Positions 35,045 through 44,774 are shown, counted from the first letter of the stretch. The stretch is 64,000 bases of DNA from JAKAVN01 sp963734845 (GCA_963734845.1 CAVTIS010000010.1:1-64000), one strand, 5' to 3'. Numbers and translations: made by a program. The notes: generated by a model not told the origin, from the sequence alone.

Positions 35045-35878
35045 TCAGCGCTGGCAGTGCGGGCAGAAAAAACTCGCGCGCTGGCCGACCGTGACGTTGC
35101 GAATCGCGCTTTTGCACACACGGCACGGCTCACCCTCGCGCCCATAGACCATCAGGCGCGCGGCGAAGCGTCCCGGCTGCCCTTCCGAGTCGCGATAGCT
35201 ACGAAAGGTGGTGCCATGGCTGCCGATCGCCGCGCGCAGGATCGGCGCGGTCGTGGCCACGATACGTTCAATTTCTTTGCGCGTGACCTTTGCGGCGCGG
35301 CGCGTCGGCCGCACCCCTGCGCGGAACAGAATCTCGGAGGCGTAGATGTTGCCGATTCCAGCGACCACGCGCTGATCCATGATGAGGTTCTTGATTGCGG
35401 CGCGCCGTCCACGCGCCATCCGCGCAAGGTACTCCGCATTGAAGGCAGCACCGAGCGGCTCGGGGCCGAGCCCCGCCAGCTCGGGCGCCTCGGCGAGACC
35501 GCCGCGCACGACCAACCGGATGAGTCCGAAGCGGCGCGGATCGTTGTAGACCAGGCGCGTGCGGTCGTCGAGCGCGAACTCGACGTGGTCGTGGCGCGCG
35601 GCGAATTCGGCGTCATCGAAATCTTTGCCGCGATGAGTCAGGCTTCCGCTCATTCCCAGATGCACGATCATCGCGGCGCCGTCGCTAAGTTCGATGATTA
35701 GATACTTGGCGCGGCGGCCCAGGCGCTCGATACGCCGGCCCTCGACGCCGGCCGCAAAGTCGTGCGCCATCTTGCGTCGCAGACGCGGCTCCGCAACACG
35801 GGCGCGCTCGATCGTGCGGCCGACCGCCGAACGGGCGAGGATGCGGCGCAGCGATTCGACCTCGGGCAACTCAGGCAT
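35045..35878 (-). CDS. mutM: Formamidopyrimidine-DNA glycosylase
   Basis: A 277-aa base-excision glycosylase removing 8-oxoguanine. The N terminus MPELPEVE supplies the catalytic Pro2 and Glu3. The helix-two-turn-helix region is NLIMDQRVVAGIGNIYASEI, and the C-terminal zinc finger is CRVCKSAIRNVTVGQRASFF followed by CPHC. It overlaps rsmA by 8 bases and is the last gene of the long minus-strand operon. Confidence 0.95.
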   Translation of the reverse strand: MPELPEVESLRRILARSAVGRTIERARVAEPRLRRKMAHDFAAGVEGRRIERLGRRAKYLIIELSDGAAMIVHLGMSGSLTHRGKDFDDAEFAARHDHVEFALDDRTRLVYNDPRRFGLIRLVVRGGLAEAPELAGLGPEPLGAAFNAEYLARMARGRRAAIKNLIMDQRVVAGIGNIYASEILFRAGVRPTRRAAKVTRKEIERIVATTAPILRAAIGSHGTTFRSYRDSEGQPGRFAARLMVYGREGEPCRVCKSAIRNVTVGQRASFFCPHCQR

Positions 35879-36815
35879 CGCGGCGCTCCCTCGCCCCTGG
35901 CGTGGACGCGATCGCGCCGGCGCGTTCGAGCGCGTGAGCCAGGCGCACGAAGTCGGCTACCGAGAGCGTGGCCGGCCGCGCAACCGGATCGATCGCGGCG
36001 TCGGCGAGCGCGACGATGACAGCTTCGGGGGTGGCGTCCAGCGCGCCGGCGAGCGCATTACGGATGGTTTTGCGCGGGGCGGAAAACGCGGCGCGAATTG
36101 TGCCGAGCAGCGCGGCTTCATCGGCGGGTGCAAACGGCGCGCGTGCATGCGGCGTGAAAACGATAACTTCAGCGTCGACGCGCGGCGCGGGGCGGAAATT
36201 GCCTGCCGAGACGCGGAAATGATCGCGCGTCTCCCAATAGAGCGCGGTGAAAACGCTCAGCGCCGAGTATGCGCGTTCGCCCGTATGCGCGCGGATACGC
36301 TCGGCGACCTCGCGTTGAAACATCAGGACCATCCGTCCAATAGCGCCACGCATCTCGTCGAGCCGGCGCAAGATCGCGCCTGCCGCGTTGAACGGCAGAT
36401 TGCCGATCACCTTGACCGGTGGCCGCTCGACCATCGCCGCGAGTTCGACTTCAAGGAAATCACGGCATACGACGCGCACGGCGGGATGTCCCGCGAACGC
36501 GCTTTGAAGGCGTTCCGCAAGTCGAGGGTCAAGTTCGACCAGCCATAGCCGGCGCACTCCGGCGCGCAAAATCTTGTCGCTCAGGATCCCCAGTCCGGGA
36601 CCGACCTCGACCACTTCCTCGCCAGGCTCGATCGCCGCCGCGGCGACGATTCGGTCGGCGATTGCAGGCTGGATTAGGAAATTCTGGCCGCGCGATTTGC
36701 GCGGCCGCACGCCGGCGGCTTGGAGCTCGGCGGCGACCGCTAACGGCGACGTACGCCCGGCCTTGGCAGCCTCGGTATCGGCTCGCCGGGCACGTATCAA
36801 TCGCGGCGTCCCCAT
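35871..36815 (-). CDS. rsmA: 16S rRNA (adenine1518/1519-N6) dimethyltransferase
   Basis: A 314-aa KsgA-type methyltransferase. SAM motifs VVEVGPGLGILSDKIL and WLVELDPRLAERL; the catalytic NLPF (usual NLPY) is in VIGNLPFNAAGAIL. It has an N-terminal extension of about 35 residues before KSRGQNFL, and a shorter start cannot be excluded. It lies between tsaD (13-base gap) and mutM (8-base overlap), inside the envelope and translation-quality operon. Confidence 0.93.
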   Translation of the reverse strand: MGTPRLIRARRADTEAAKAGRTSPLAVAAELQAAGVRPRKSRGQNFLIQPAIADRIVAAAAIEPGEEVVEVGPGLGILSDKILRAGVRRLWLVELDPRLAERLQSAFAGHPAVRVVCRDFLEVELAAMVERPPVKVIGNLPFNAAGAILRRLDEMRGAIGRMVLMFQREVAERIRAHTGERAYSALSVFTALYWETRDHFRVSAGNFRPAPRVDAEVIVFTPHARAPFAPADEAALLGTIRAAFSAPRKTIRNALAGALDATPEAVIVALADAAIDPVARPATLSVADFVRLAHALERAGAIASTPGARERRDA

Positions 36816-36828
36816 CGCCTGACTGCGC

Positions 36829-37833
36829 CTACAGGGAAAGAGAGGCCTCGGCGTCGATGCCGAAGGAATCGCGCTCGCCGCGCAACAGCCGATAACTTCC
36901 GGCCATCGCGATCATCGCCGCGTTGTCGGTACAGAACTTGAGCGACGGCGCGATGACCTCGCGGCCTTCGGCAGCCGCCGCTTCGGTGAGGCGCTCGCGC
37001 AGGCGCGAGTTGGCCGCGACACCGCCGGTGAGCGCGATTACCTCGATGCCGGTCTCGCGCGCCGCGTGCATCGCCGGTCCCACCAGCATATCGACCACCG
37101 CCTCCTGGAAGCTCGCCGCCAGGTCTTCGCGCGATAGCGCGGCGCCGGCCTCTGTGCGCAGCAGCGTCGCGATCGCGGTTTTTACTCCGCTGAAACTGAA
37201 ATCGAGCGGCGCGCCGCGTACGTGGGCGCGCGGAATCCGCACGCGCTTGCGGTTCCCACGCCGCGCCAGCTCGTCGATTATCCGCCCACCCGGATAGCCG
37301 AGGCCCATCAGCTTGGCCACCTTGTCGAACGCCTCGCCGGCGGCGTCGTCGCGGGTGCGGCCCAACCGGCGATAACGACCGAAGTCTTCGACCACGAAGA
37401 GTTCGGTATGCCCGCCCGACACGACCAGCGCCAGAAACGGCATCGCCGGGCGATGCTCCAGCAGCGGCGCGAGCAAATGCCCTTCGATATGATTCACCCC
37501 GGCCATCGCGATCCCAAGGCTCTGCGCGAGCCCCTTCGCGCACATCAGGCCGACCAGCAACGAGCCGACCAATCCCGGACCGCGCGTCACCGCGACCCCG
37601 CCGATATCGCCGAGCGCGCATCCCGCGGTCTCCAGCGCCTGCTCAATTACGGGCAGGATAGTGACGACGTGATTGCGCGAGGCGAGTTCCGGCACCACGC
37701 CGCCATAGCGACGATGGATTTCGTCCTGGTTGGCGATGACGCTGGAACGGATGGTGACGACACCGGGGCGCGTCGTTTCGATAACCGCCGCGGCCGCATC
37801 GTCACACGACGACTCGATTCCCAAAATCAGCAT
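36829..37833 (-). CDS. tsaD: tRNA N6-adenosine threonylcarbamoyltransferase
   Basis: A 334-aa ASKHA-fold protein that makes t6A37 in tRNAs reading ANN codons. The metal-binding HxxxH is NHIEGHLLA, with SGGHTELFVVEDFG, FSFSGVKTAI and GGVAANSRLRE. The N terminus reads SSCDDAAAAV, with Asp where SSCDET is usual, a conservative change. tsaB, tsaC and tsaE are not in the window. It follows the TPR gene on the same strand after 53 bases. Confidence 0.95.
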   Translation of the reverse strand: MLILGIESSCDDAAAAVIETTRPGVVTIRSSVIANQDEIHRRYGGVVPELASRNHVVTILPVIEQALETAGCALGDIGGVAVTRGPGLVGSLLVGLMCAKGLAQSLGIAMAGVNHIEGHLLAPLLEHRPAMPFLALVVSGGHTELFVVEDFGRYRRLGRTRDDAAGEAFDKVAKLMGLGYPGGRIIDELARRGNRKRVRIPRAHVRGAPLDFSFSGVKTAIATLLRTEAGAALSREDLAASFQEAVVDMLVGPAMHAARETGIEVIALTGGVAANSRLRERLTEAAAAEGREVIAPSLKFCTDNAAMIAMAGSYRLLRGERDSFGIDAEASLSL

Positions 37834-37886
37834 TGGTTCACTGTTTCACTGTTTCACAGCTTCGCTGATTGCTATGCGTGCCCGCG

Positions 37887-39011
37887 TCAGTCGCCTGAGA
37901 CGGATCGATGAGTCTCATAGTACTGAGCCGGCGGCGGCGCCGCCTCGGCCGGAGCGGGTGCAGCCAAATTGACCTGTGGCGCAGGGAGCGCCGCACCGTC
38001 GATGGGCGCCGTCGGCGGCGGCGCACTGCCGGCGTTGGCGTCGGAGAGGCTCGCGCTCAGCCGCCCATACCCCGTGCGCGCCATCAGATTACCTGGCGCC
38101 GCGTCGAGCGCCTGCTTGTACGCCGCCGCCGCCTCGGGAAACTTGCCCTGCTCCTCCAGACACGCGCCCTCGAAGCTTTTGACCTCGCCGAGCCACGCGG
38201 GTACCGTGCGCACTCCGACCTCCGAGCGGCCGAAAAACGCGAGCGCCTGCGGATAGTCCTTTTTCAACATGTAGGCGCGACCGAGATAGAAGTAAGCATA
38301 GGGATCGGTCGGATCGATCGAAATCGCGCGGCCGAGATCGCGGATCGCGTCGTCGAGCTTGGAGGTTTCGAGCGCTTTGCGCCCCTTCTCAGCGAAACGC
38401 AGCGAGGCGTTGAGCGCGGGCTGGTCCTTGGTATTTGCGATTAGTCCGGTGAGCGGCTGGTCGCTGACCGGCGCGGTCGGCTGGACGGACCCAACGTCAT
38501 ATGGCGGCGGCGCCTCGGTGGGCGTGGCCTCGGGCGCGGGCTCGCCGGCTACGGGAACGCCCGCCGAGTCGGCAGGCGCCCCCGTAGCCGCAGCCGCCCC
38601 GGCCGCGCCGGGCGCCGCGCCCGATGCGGCCGGAGAGCCGCTCGCCGTTGGCACGCGTGTCCATCCTGAGTTTTCAGTGCCTGAGTTTTCAGTGCCTGTG
38701 CCTGGATTCTCGCCGCCTGCGCCTTCGCCGCCCGGCCTTTGCGAGCCCGAAGGCTGTTCACCTGAAGGCGACGGCGCGGGCAAAGCTGCCGGCGATGCCG
38801 CCGGCGACGCGAGATCCTCCGGCGGCACATTCTGCTCCTCGAACGCGAGGACGTGAGCGCCGGAGCTTTCGGCTTCGGTGCTGCCGTGGCGCGGGGCAGA
38901 GGCTGTCACCGCTGGCGCGAGACTCGCCAGCGCGATCGCGCAGGCCAGCGCGATCGGCACGGCACGCCTCGTTACAGCTGGCCGTCTGGGGAGATCTGCT
39001 TCAATTCTCAT
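37887..39011 (-). CDS. Secreted TPR-repeat protein, Pro/Ala/Gly-rich
   Basis: A 374-aa protein. ATG 39011 overlaps the stop of the PBP gene (TGATG) and gives a twin-Arg-flanked signal segment (RRAVPIALACAIALASLAPA). The first half is low-complexity (Pro/Ala/Gly/Ser/Glu). The second half has three TPR-like units (LDDAIRDLGRAISIDPTDPY; YFYLGRAYMLKKDYPQALAF; FPEAAAAYKQALDAAPGN). Being coupled to a class A PBP, it may be a periplasmic partner of cell-wall synthesis, comparable in idea to LpoA/CpoB, but that is inference. Confidence 0.75.
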   Translation of the reverse strand: MRIEADLPRRPAVTRRAVPIALACAIALASLAPAVTASAPRHGSTEAESSGAHVLAFEEQNVPPEDLASPAASPAALPAPSPSGEQPSGSQRPGGEGAGGENPGTGTENSGTENSGWTRVPTASGSPAASGAAPGAAGAAAATGAPADSAGVPVAGEPAPEATPTEAPPPYDVGSVQPTAPVSDQPLTGLIANTKDQPALNASLRFAEKGRKALETSKLDDAIRDLGRAISIDPTDPYAYFYLGRAYMLKKDYPQALAFFGRSEVGVRTVPAWLGEVKSFEGACLEEQGKFPEAAAAYKQALDAAPGNLMARTGYGRLSASLSDANAGSAPPPTAPIDGAALPAPQVNLAAPAPAEAAPPPAQYYETHRSVSGD

Positions 39012-41395
39012 CAATCGTTTGGGTCGCGCGGCACGCGCTCCCAGTTGCCCGCGGACGGCGCGCCGGGGGCGGCGGATTTGTCGGCGGCCGGCGTCGTGCC
39101 GCCTGTGGCATGGAAGGGACAGACTTGCGTCGGCGCAAGCGATATCGGAAATGCTCCCTCCATTACCACCGGACAATTCGGTCCCGCCAGGTAGCCGGTC
39201 AGCGGGTCAACCTTCTCCACCACGATACCGGGCGGCGGGGCGAAGTCCAGCGGCGGCCGCGAGGCCGTCGCCGCCTTCATGAAATCGGTCCAGGCCGGCA
39301 AGGAGGCCTCCGCACCGGTCAATCCCAGTTCTTCCTTCTGATCGAATCCGGTCCAGACGACGGCCAGCAGGTTGGGCGTGAAGCCGGTGAACCAGGCGTC
39401 CTTGGAATCATTGGTGGTGCCGGTCTTGCCGGCGGCGGGGCGGGTGAATCCGCGCTTGCGCGCGCCTTCGCCGGTGCCGTGGTTGATGACTTGCTCGAGC
39501 ATGAAATCGATCATGTAGGCGAGTTGGGGCGAGAGCACCTGACGCGCCTGCAGTTCATGGCCTTCGATCACCTTGCCGCTCTGATCGACGACCGCCGTGA
39601 CCGCGTAGGACTGCACCTCGAGACCGTAGTCGGCCATGATCGAATAGGCCTGCGCGATCTGCATCGGCGTTACCTCGATTCCGCCCAGCACGATCGACGG
39701 GTACGAGGGCAGATCGCCGAAGCCCATTCTCTCGGCCATCGCGCGCACCCGGTCGAGGCCAATCTGATTGGCCAGGCGCGAGGTGGCGGCGTTGAGTGAC
39801 TCCTCCAGCGCGAACTCCAGGGTCACCCGGCCGAAGTAGCGATTCTTGTAGTTCTTGGGACTCCAGCTCATGTCGCCGTAGGCCCAGGTGAACGGCGTGT
39901 CGTCGATATAGGTGGTCGGTAGAAAATGCTCGGGACCGCCCTCGAGCGTTTCCTGCATCGCGGCCAGATAAGTGATCGGCTTGAAGGCGGAGCCCGGCTG
40001 ACGCCTGGCCTGGGTTATACGGTCGAACTGGCTTTCGCGATAGTCGCGTCCGCCCACCATCACGCGAATCTTGCCGCTTTGCGGCTCCACTGCGATGAGC
40101 GCCTCTTCGAGCTGATCTTTCTTTTCCTTGCGCCGCAGCGAGGCGTAGCGCCGCTCGAGGTAGTCGAGGTTGTCGCGCACCGCCTTCTCGGCGAGCTTCT
40201 GGGCGTGCACGTCGAGCGAGGTGAAAACTCTCAGCCCCTCGCCGGTCAGTACTCCGGGCGGATAGCGCTCAGCCAGTTCGTGCTTGACGTAGTCGACGAA
40301 GTAGGGCGCGTCGTTGTTCTCGACGAAGACTTCGCGCGGGTGCAGCGGCTCGGTGGCCGCGCTGTCGTAGGCGGCCTTGCTGATATAGCCGTCGGCGAGC
40401 ATCAGGCCCAGCACCTCATTGCGCCGCTGCTCGGCGAGCCGCGGATGATGCAGCGGGTTGAGGCGGTTGGGCGAGCTTATCATCCCGGCGATCGTCGCCA
40501 TTTCGCCGATCGTCAAGTTGCGCGGCTCCTTGGAAAAGTAGAATTCGGAAGCCTCCCACACGCCGTAGATTCCCTCCTGGCCGCGCTGCCCGAGGTAGAT
40601 GTCGTTGATGTAGTTTTCCAGGATCTGGTCTTTGGAGTACCGGCGCTCGGCGATGTACGCCATCAGGATTTCTTTGACCTTGCGCCGCCAGTCGCGCTTG
40701 CTGGTCAAAAAGAAGTTTTTCATCAACTGCTGGGTCAGCGTCGAACCGCCCTGGCGCACGCGGCGCGCCGAGAAGTCCACCCAGGCGGCCTTGACGATGC
40801 GGACCAGATCGATGCCGTGATGTTCGTAAAAGCGATGGTCCTCGGCGGCGAGGATCGCGTCGATGAAGCCGGGCGGAATCTGCGTGAGCGGGACCAGGCG
40901 GCGCTGCTGCCAGCTGCCCTGGAAAATTCCGCTGATCAGTTCCGGCTCGAGTTCCACCGAGTAGAGCGCTTTGCCGCCCAGCGGATCGCGCATCGCGAGC
41001 ACCGAGTCATGCGGTCCCAGGGTCATTTCGACCGCCTCACCCGCAAAGTCGTTATAGGGGTAGGCGAAGCTGTGCAGGAATACGGTCAGCCGATGCTTCT
41101 TTTCGTCGAGCGAATACTCGCCGCGTGAAGGGACCTGGCCGGGGGCGACGCGATGGTAGTTCAGGCGCGCCAGGCGCTGGAAGAAGCCGAGGTCGTCGAG
41201 GCTCTGGCCCGGATAGACGAAGCACGAATCGGAGTAGATGCGCGAGGGGATGTTCCATCGCTTGCCGGAAAATCGCGCGACGACCTCGTTCTCGAGCGCC
41301 TGGTAGTAGCTCGAAAATTCGTAGATTAGCGGAGGCAGGGCGAAGAGCAGGATCGCCGAGACCGCGAACAACACTATTTTGAGCGCGCGTTTCAT
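39011..41395 (-). CDS. Bifunctional class A penicillin-binding protein (PBP1-type)
   Basis: A 794-aa membrane-anchored enzyme. One N-terminal helix; UB2H-like region; GT51 transglycosylase with AAEDHRFYEHHGIDLVR and GGSTLTQQLMKNFFLT; transpeptidase with the SxxK box PGSAFK, SLNAATSRLANQ (SxN) and GKTGTTNDSKDAW (KTG). It polymerises and cross-links peptidoglycan in the periplasm. The organisation resembles E. coli PBP1B more than PBP1A. A Pro/Ala-rich C-terminal tail follows. Next gene (TPR) is coupled by one-base overlap. Confidence 0.93.
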   Translation of the reverse strand: MKRALKIVLFAVSAILLFALPPLIYEFSSYYQALENEVVARFSGKRWNIPSRIYSDSCFVYPGQSLDDLGFFQRLARLNYHRVAPGQVPSRGEYSLDEKKHRLTVFLHSFAYPYNDFAGEAVEMTLGPHDSVLAMRDPLGGKALYSVELEPELISGIFQGSWQQRRLVPLTQIPPGFIDAILAAEDHRFYEHHGIDLVRIVKAAWVDFSARRVRQGGSTLTQQLMKNFFLTSKRDWRRKVKEILMAYIAERRYSKDQILENYINDIYLGQRGQEGIYGVWEASEFYFSKEPRNLTIGEMATIAGMISSPNRLNPLHHPRLAEQRRNEVLGLMLADGYISKAAYDSAATEPLHPREVFVENNDAPYFVDYVKHELAERYPPGVLTGEGLRVFTSLDVHAQKLAEKAVRDNLDYLERRYASLRRKEKKDQLEEALIAVEPQSGKIRVMVGGRDYRESQFDRITQARRQPGSAFKPITYLAAMQETLEGGPEHFLPTTYIDDTPFTWAYGDMSWSPKNYKNRYFGRVTLEFALEESLNAATSRLANQIGLDRVRAMAERMGFGDLPSYPSIVLGGIEVTPMQIAQAYSIMADYGLEVQSYAVTAVVDQSGKVIEGHELQARQVLSPQLAYMIDFMLEQVINHGTGEGARKRGFTRPAAGKTGTTNDSKDAWFTGFTPNLLAVVWTGFDQKEELGLTGAEASLPAWTDFMKAATASRPPLDFAPPPGIVVEKVDPLTGYLAGPNCPVVMEGAFPISLAPTQVCPFHATGGTTPAADKSAAPGAPSAGNWERVPRDPND

Positions 41396-41460
41396 CCCCC
41401 CAAAAGACGTCCTGCCGTCCGCGCGTTAGCGCCCGACCCGTACTCGCAACCGCGCATCGC

Positions 41461-42921
41461 CTAGCCCTCCGGTTCGAGCGGCACGAAGACGGTGCTCTTG
41501 TGGCGCTTGATCAGGAGCAGCACCGCTTTGCCGCCGGCCAGCTTGAGCGCGCGCTGGTAGGCATCAACATTGCCGACGCCGCGGCGGTTGACCTCCACGA
41601 TAATGTCGCGCGAGCGCACGCCGGCTGCGTCGGCCGAGCTTCCGGGCTGCACCGAATAAACCACCACGCCTTTGTTCTGGCCGAGTCCCATATCATGCGC
41701 GAGTTTGGGGTCGAGGTCTTTCACGGTGAGGCCGAACGGCGAGGTACCCTTGATTAGCTGCTTGGCGGCAGCCGCGATATGCGCCTCGCGCGAGGCCGTA
41801 ATCGTAACCGGCAGCTCGAGGTACTTTTTGTCGCGTATTATCCTGAGCGTCGCGCGATGGCCGAGCGGCGTGCGCGCGACCATCAACGGCAACTGGCGCG
41901 AATCTTCGATCGGGATTCCGTTGTAGGCCGCGATCACGTCGCCGCGTTTGATCCCGGCGTTCTTGGCCGGGCCCTCGCCCAGCACCTCGGCGACGAGCGC
42001 GCCGCGCGGCTCCTCCAGCCCCATCGAATCGGCGATCGCCGGGGTCACCCGCTGCACGTAAATTCCGAGCCATCCGCGCACCACCTTGCCATGGTCGCGT
42101 AGTTGCGGCAGCTCCTCCTTGACCAGGTTGACCGGGATGGCGAAGCCGATGCCGGTGTTGGAGCCGGTGCGGGTGAAAATTGCGGAATTTACGCCGACCA
42201 CCTCGCCGCGAACGTTGATCAACGGCCCCCCCGAGTTGCCCGGGTTGATCGCGGCGTCGGTCTGGATGAACTCGTCGTAGTTGCCCGGGATGAAGCGGCC
42301 TTTGGCGCTGATGATGCCGGCGGTCACCGTGTGATCGAAGCCGAACGGGTCACCGATGGTCATCACCCATTGGCCGACTTTCACGTCGTCCGAATCGCCA
42401 AGCGGCGCTACCGGCAAATCGTGCCGGGCATTTATTTTCAGCAGCGCGATGTCGGTCTTGGCATCGCGCCCGGTCACCGAAGCCCTGTACTGGTTGCCGT
42501 CCTTGGTGGTGACTATGATCTCGCGGCCGTTTTCTATCACATGGTCGTTGGTCAGGATGTAGCCGGCAGCGTTGATGATGAAGCCGGACCCGAGGCTACG
42601 GCCGTGGGGCTCGCCAAACGGCTCGCCGAACTCGTTGAACGGTTCGTTGCCCCCGCCTTCGCTGCCGCCGCCTTCGCTGCCGCCGCCCTCGCCTTCAGAG
42701 GCGGCTGGCCCGGCTTGCTCAGTCGAGATATTGACCACCGTGGGTCCCAATTTATCGGCCATCGAGACGAAATCGGGCAGCGTCTCGGCCTTGGGTGTGC
42801 TCGACGAGGTAAGCTCGTGCCAGAATTGATCGCCGAAGACGCGCGGCACGGCCGGGCCGCACCAGAGCAGCATCGACGCCGCGAAACTAAAGATGGCGAC
42901 GTTCAGAAACTTCGAAGGCAT
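41461..42921 (-). CDS. Periplasmic serine protease of the HtrA/Do family
   Basis: A 486-aa DegP/DegQ-like protein with an N-terminal signal or anchor. Catalytic triad His127 (LTNDHVIE), Asp157 (KTDIALL), Ser230 (PGNSGGPL). Two PDZ domains follow (GWLGIYVQRVTPAIADSMG; PFGLTVKDLDPKLAHDMG). Between the N terminus and the protease lies a Gly/Ser/Glu repeat (EGGGSEGGGSEGGG), encoded by a 15-base tandem repeat near 42655-42700. It degrades or refolds misfolded envelope proteins. Same operon as htpX and the PBP. Confidence 0.94.
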   Translation of the reverse strand: MPSKFLNVAIFSFAASMLLWCGPAVPRVFGDQFWHELTSSSTPKAETLPDFVSMADKLGPTVVNISTEQAGPAASEGEGGGSEGGGSEGGGNEPFNEFGEPFGEPHGRSLGSGFIINAAGYILTNDHVIENGREIIVTTKDGNQYRASVTGRDAKTDIALLKINARHDLPVAPLGDSDDVKVGQWVMTIGDPFGFDHTVTAGIISAKGRFIPGNYDEFIQTDAAINPGNSGGPLINVRGEVVGVNSAIFTRTGSNTGIGFAIPVNLVKEELPQLRDHGKVVRGWLGIYVQRVTPAIADSMGLEEPRGALVAEVLGEGPAKNAGIKRGDVIAAYNGIPIEDSRQLPLMVARTPLGHRATLRIIRDKKYLELPVTITASREAHIAAAAKQLIKGTSPFGLTVKDLDPKLAHDMGLGQNKGVVVYSVQPGSSADAAGVRSRDIIVEVNRRGVGNVDAYQRALKLAGGKAVLLLIKRHKSTVFVPLEPEG

Positions 42922-42951
42922 TCGCGCGCCGACCCCCCGGACCCAGGCGAA

Positions 42952-43518
42952 TCAGCCGTTCCGGCGAGCGATCTCAACGTATTTCATTCTGAGGTCAAAG
43001 AGAATCGCGTCGAGCAGGGCCTGCTCGTCGTGGTCGAGATTCCCCCGCGTCTTCTCACGCAGCATCCCAAGGATGTCGATAAGCTGCTGCGCCATCGCGA
43101 GGTCGCGCTGCGCCTGACCGCTGGAGGGGTCGGCCATCTCGCCCAGATGCACCAGCGCCTCGGTCGAGAGGCTCATCAGGAAGGCGCCGAAACTTATATC
43201 ACCCGTCTCCGCACCAGCCTGTGACGGATAGGCCTCGGAGCCGGCCGCCGACCGCGCGGCGGCGTAACCCTTGGCTGCGGCTTCCTGCTGCGGATGAGAG
43301 GCTTCCGTCTGATGCTGCGAAGGAGGGGCCGCGGCCTGTGCCCCGGCACTGTGCGGCGGCCCGCCGGTACGCAGTGCGTCCGAGTGTGGCGGCGCGTCGG
43401 GCTTCGCGGCGGTCGGTTCGTCGGCGCCGCTGAACTCGGGCTTCAGCTCGCCTTCGGCTGAGAAGCGTCGACGGTCCTGTATCTTGAAGCCCTTGGAGCT
43501 GTCGTCCTCGGATGCCAT
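42952..43518 (-). CDS. DUF1844 protein with a disordered N-terminal half
   Basis: A 188-aa protein. Residues 1-105 are hydrophilic and Ala/Pro/Gln-rich. The C-terminal DUF1844 domain reads ISFGAFLMSLSTEALVHLGE and DILGMLREKTRGNLDHDEQ, the usual form of this helical domain of unknown function. Only 3 bases separate it from htpX, so the genes are co-transcribed. The standard DUF1844 protein is about 100-130 aa; the long variable leader is the main difference. Confidence 0.88.
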   Translation of the reverse strand: MASEDDSSKGFKIQDRRRFSAEGELKPEFSGADEPTAAKPDAPPHSDALRTGGPPHSAGAQAAAPPSQHQTEASHPQQEAAAKGYAAARSAAGSEAYPSQAGAETGDISFGAFLMSLSTEALVHLGEMADPSSGQAQRDLAMAQQLIDILGMLREKTRGNLDHDEQALLDAILFDLRMKYVEIARRNG

Positions 43519-43521
43519 CGC

Positions 43522-44391
43522 TTAGACCACCTCAGTGCTCGCCATGTGCTCGAGGCGCCGGATGCGCTCTTCGAGAGGCGGATGGGTTGAAAAGAGCTTA
43601 CTCATCAGGCCCTGCGCGCTAAGCGGATTGACGATGAACAGATGGGCCGTCGCTGGCCCGGCGTCCATCGGCATGCGCTCGTTGGCGGCCTCCAGCTTGC
43701 GCAGTGCGCTGGCGAGGTAGAGCGGATGATGGGTGAGACGGGCGCCGCTGGCGTCGGCCTGGTACTCGCGCGTGCGCGACACGGCGAGCTGGATCATCGT
43801 CGCGGCAAGCGGCGCCAGAAATGCCATGAGCAGTAGCTCGACCATGCCGCCGCGACGGTCGTCGTCGCTGCCGCCACCGAAGCCGCCGAAAATCGCGCCC
43901 CATTTCGCCATCGAGGCCAGAATCATGATCGCGCCGGCCAGTGTCGCCGCGATCGAGCTGGTCAGGATGTCGCGATTGATCACGTGGGAAAGCTCGTGAC
44001 CCAGCACGCCTTTGAGTTCGTCGCGGCTACAAATCCGCAGAATTCCGCGCGTCACGGCAACGGCTGCGTGATGGGGATTGCGTCCGGTGGCGAAGGCGTT
44101 GGGCGTGTCGGTGTCGATCAGGTACATGCGCGGCACCTGGATATGCGCCTCCTGCGCCAGTTCCTGGACGATCGAGTAAAGCTCTGGCGCTGCGGCCGCG
44201 TCGAGTTCCTGTGCGCCGTAGGCTTTTAAGACCATCTTGTCCGAGAACCAGTAGCTGAAGAAATTCATCGCGAGCGCGACGATGAAGGCGAATTCGGCGC
44301 CACCTCTTCCGCCGAACAGACCGCCGATAAGTATCAGAAGGCCGGTCAGGGCACCGAGCAATATAGTGGTCTTGATAGCGCTACGCAGCAT
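43522..44391 (-). CDS. htpX: Membrane zinc metalloprotease HtpX
   Basis: A 289-aa M48 protease with two N-terminal helices (TTILLGALTGLLILIGGLFG; FAFIVALAMNFFSYWF), the HELSH zinc motif at 132-136 (VLGHELSHVINRD) and the downstream Glu region SRTREYQADASG. It removes damaged membrane proteins. ATG 44391 with AAGGA 6 bases upstream; an upstream in-frame start is less likely. First gene of the operon running to mutM. Confidence 0.94.
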   Translation of the reverse strand: MLRSAIKTTILLGALTGLLILIGGLFGGRGGAEFAFIVALAMNFFSYWFSDKMVLKAYGAQELDAAAAPELYSIVQELAQEAHIQVPRMYLIDTDTPNAFATGRNPHHAAVAVTRGILRICSRDELKGVLGHELSHVINRDILTSSIAATLAGAIMILASMAKWGAIFGGFGGGSDDDRRGGMVELLLMAFLAPLAATMIQLAVSRTREYQADASGARLTHHPLYLASALRKLEAANERMPMDAGPATAHLFIVNPLSAQGLMSKLFSTHPPLEERIRRLEHMASTEVV

Positions 44392-44470
44392 AGATTCCTT
44401 GTCGGAGAGCAAAAAACTCCCGCGAATCAAACATATTTTAGCATGTGGCGGACTGAAACGGCTCGGCTAA

Positions 44471-44774
44471 TCTGAGGCTACGCCGGGCGATTTTTGCAGT
44501 CAACGCAGCCATATTCGAGTCTAAATTTAACCATCGGCACGCTCCGTCGCACCATCCTTTTTATCGATGGCAACAGGCGCACCGGCTTTCTCGTTGGGAT
44601 CCTCTTGCTTGAGACGAACAGTTTGTCGTTTCACTGCGAGTGAAGAAGACGCCACCCAAGCCGTCCCTGGGCCTCGCTGCCGGGACGCTCGATGAAACCG
44701 CCTTCGCCGCCTGGTTACGCTCCAATGCAAGAATTTTGAGCCTCTTCTAGGCAGCAATTCGCGGCTCGTCTCCT
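44471..44774. other. About 300-base spacer with no confident gene
   Basis: Lies between htpX and the GT9 gene. A 36-codon plus-strand ORF (44640-44750) and an 84-codon minus-strand ORF overlap here, but neither has homologue-like features or a good ribosome site. The upstream part must contain the htpX operon promoter. Confidence 0.4.

Noticed and set aside
37834..37858. Three tandem TTCACTGT-like octamers before tsaD
   Set aside because: Short simple repeat in a small gap; no symmetry or context suggesting regulation.
42650..42705. Possible CRISPR-like array of short repeats
   Set aside because: It is an in-frame 15-bp repeat coding for the Gly/Ser/Glu linker of the HtrA protease, with no spacers.
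44640..44750. A 36-codon plus-strand ORF with protein-like composition
   Set aside because: No ribosome site, no recognisable motif and overlapping a competing minus-strand ORF.
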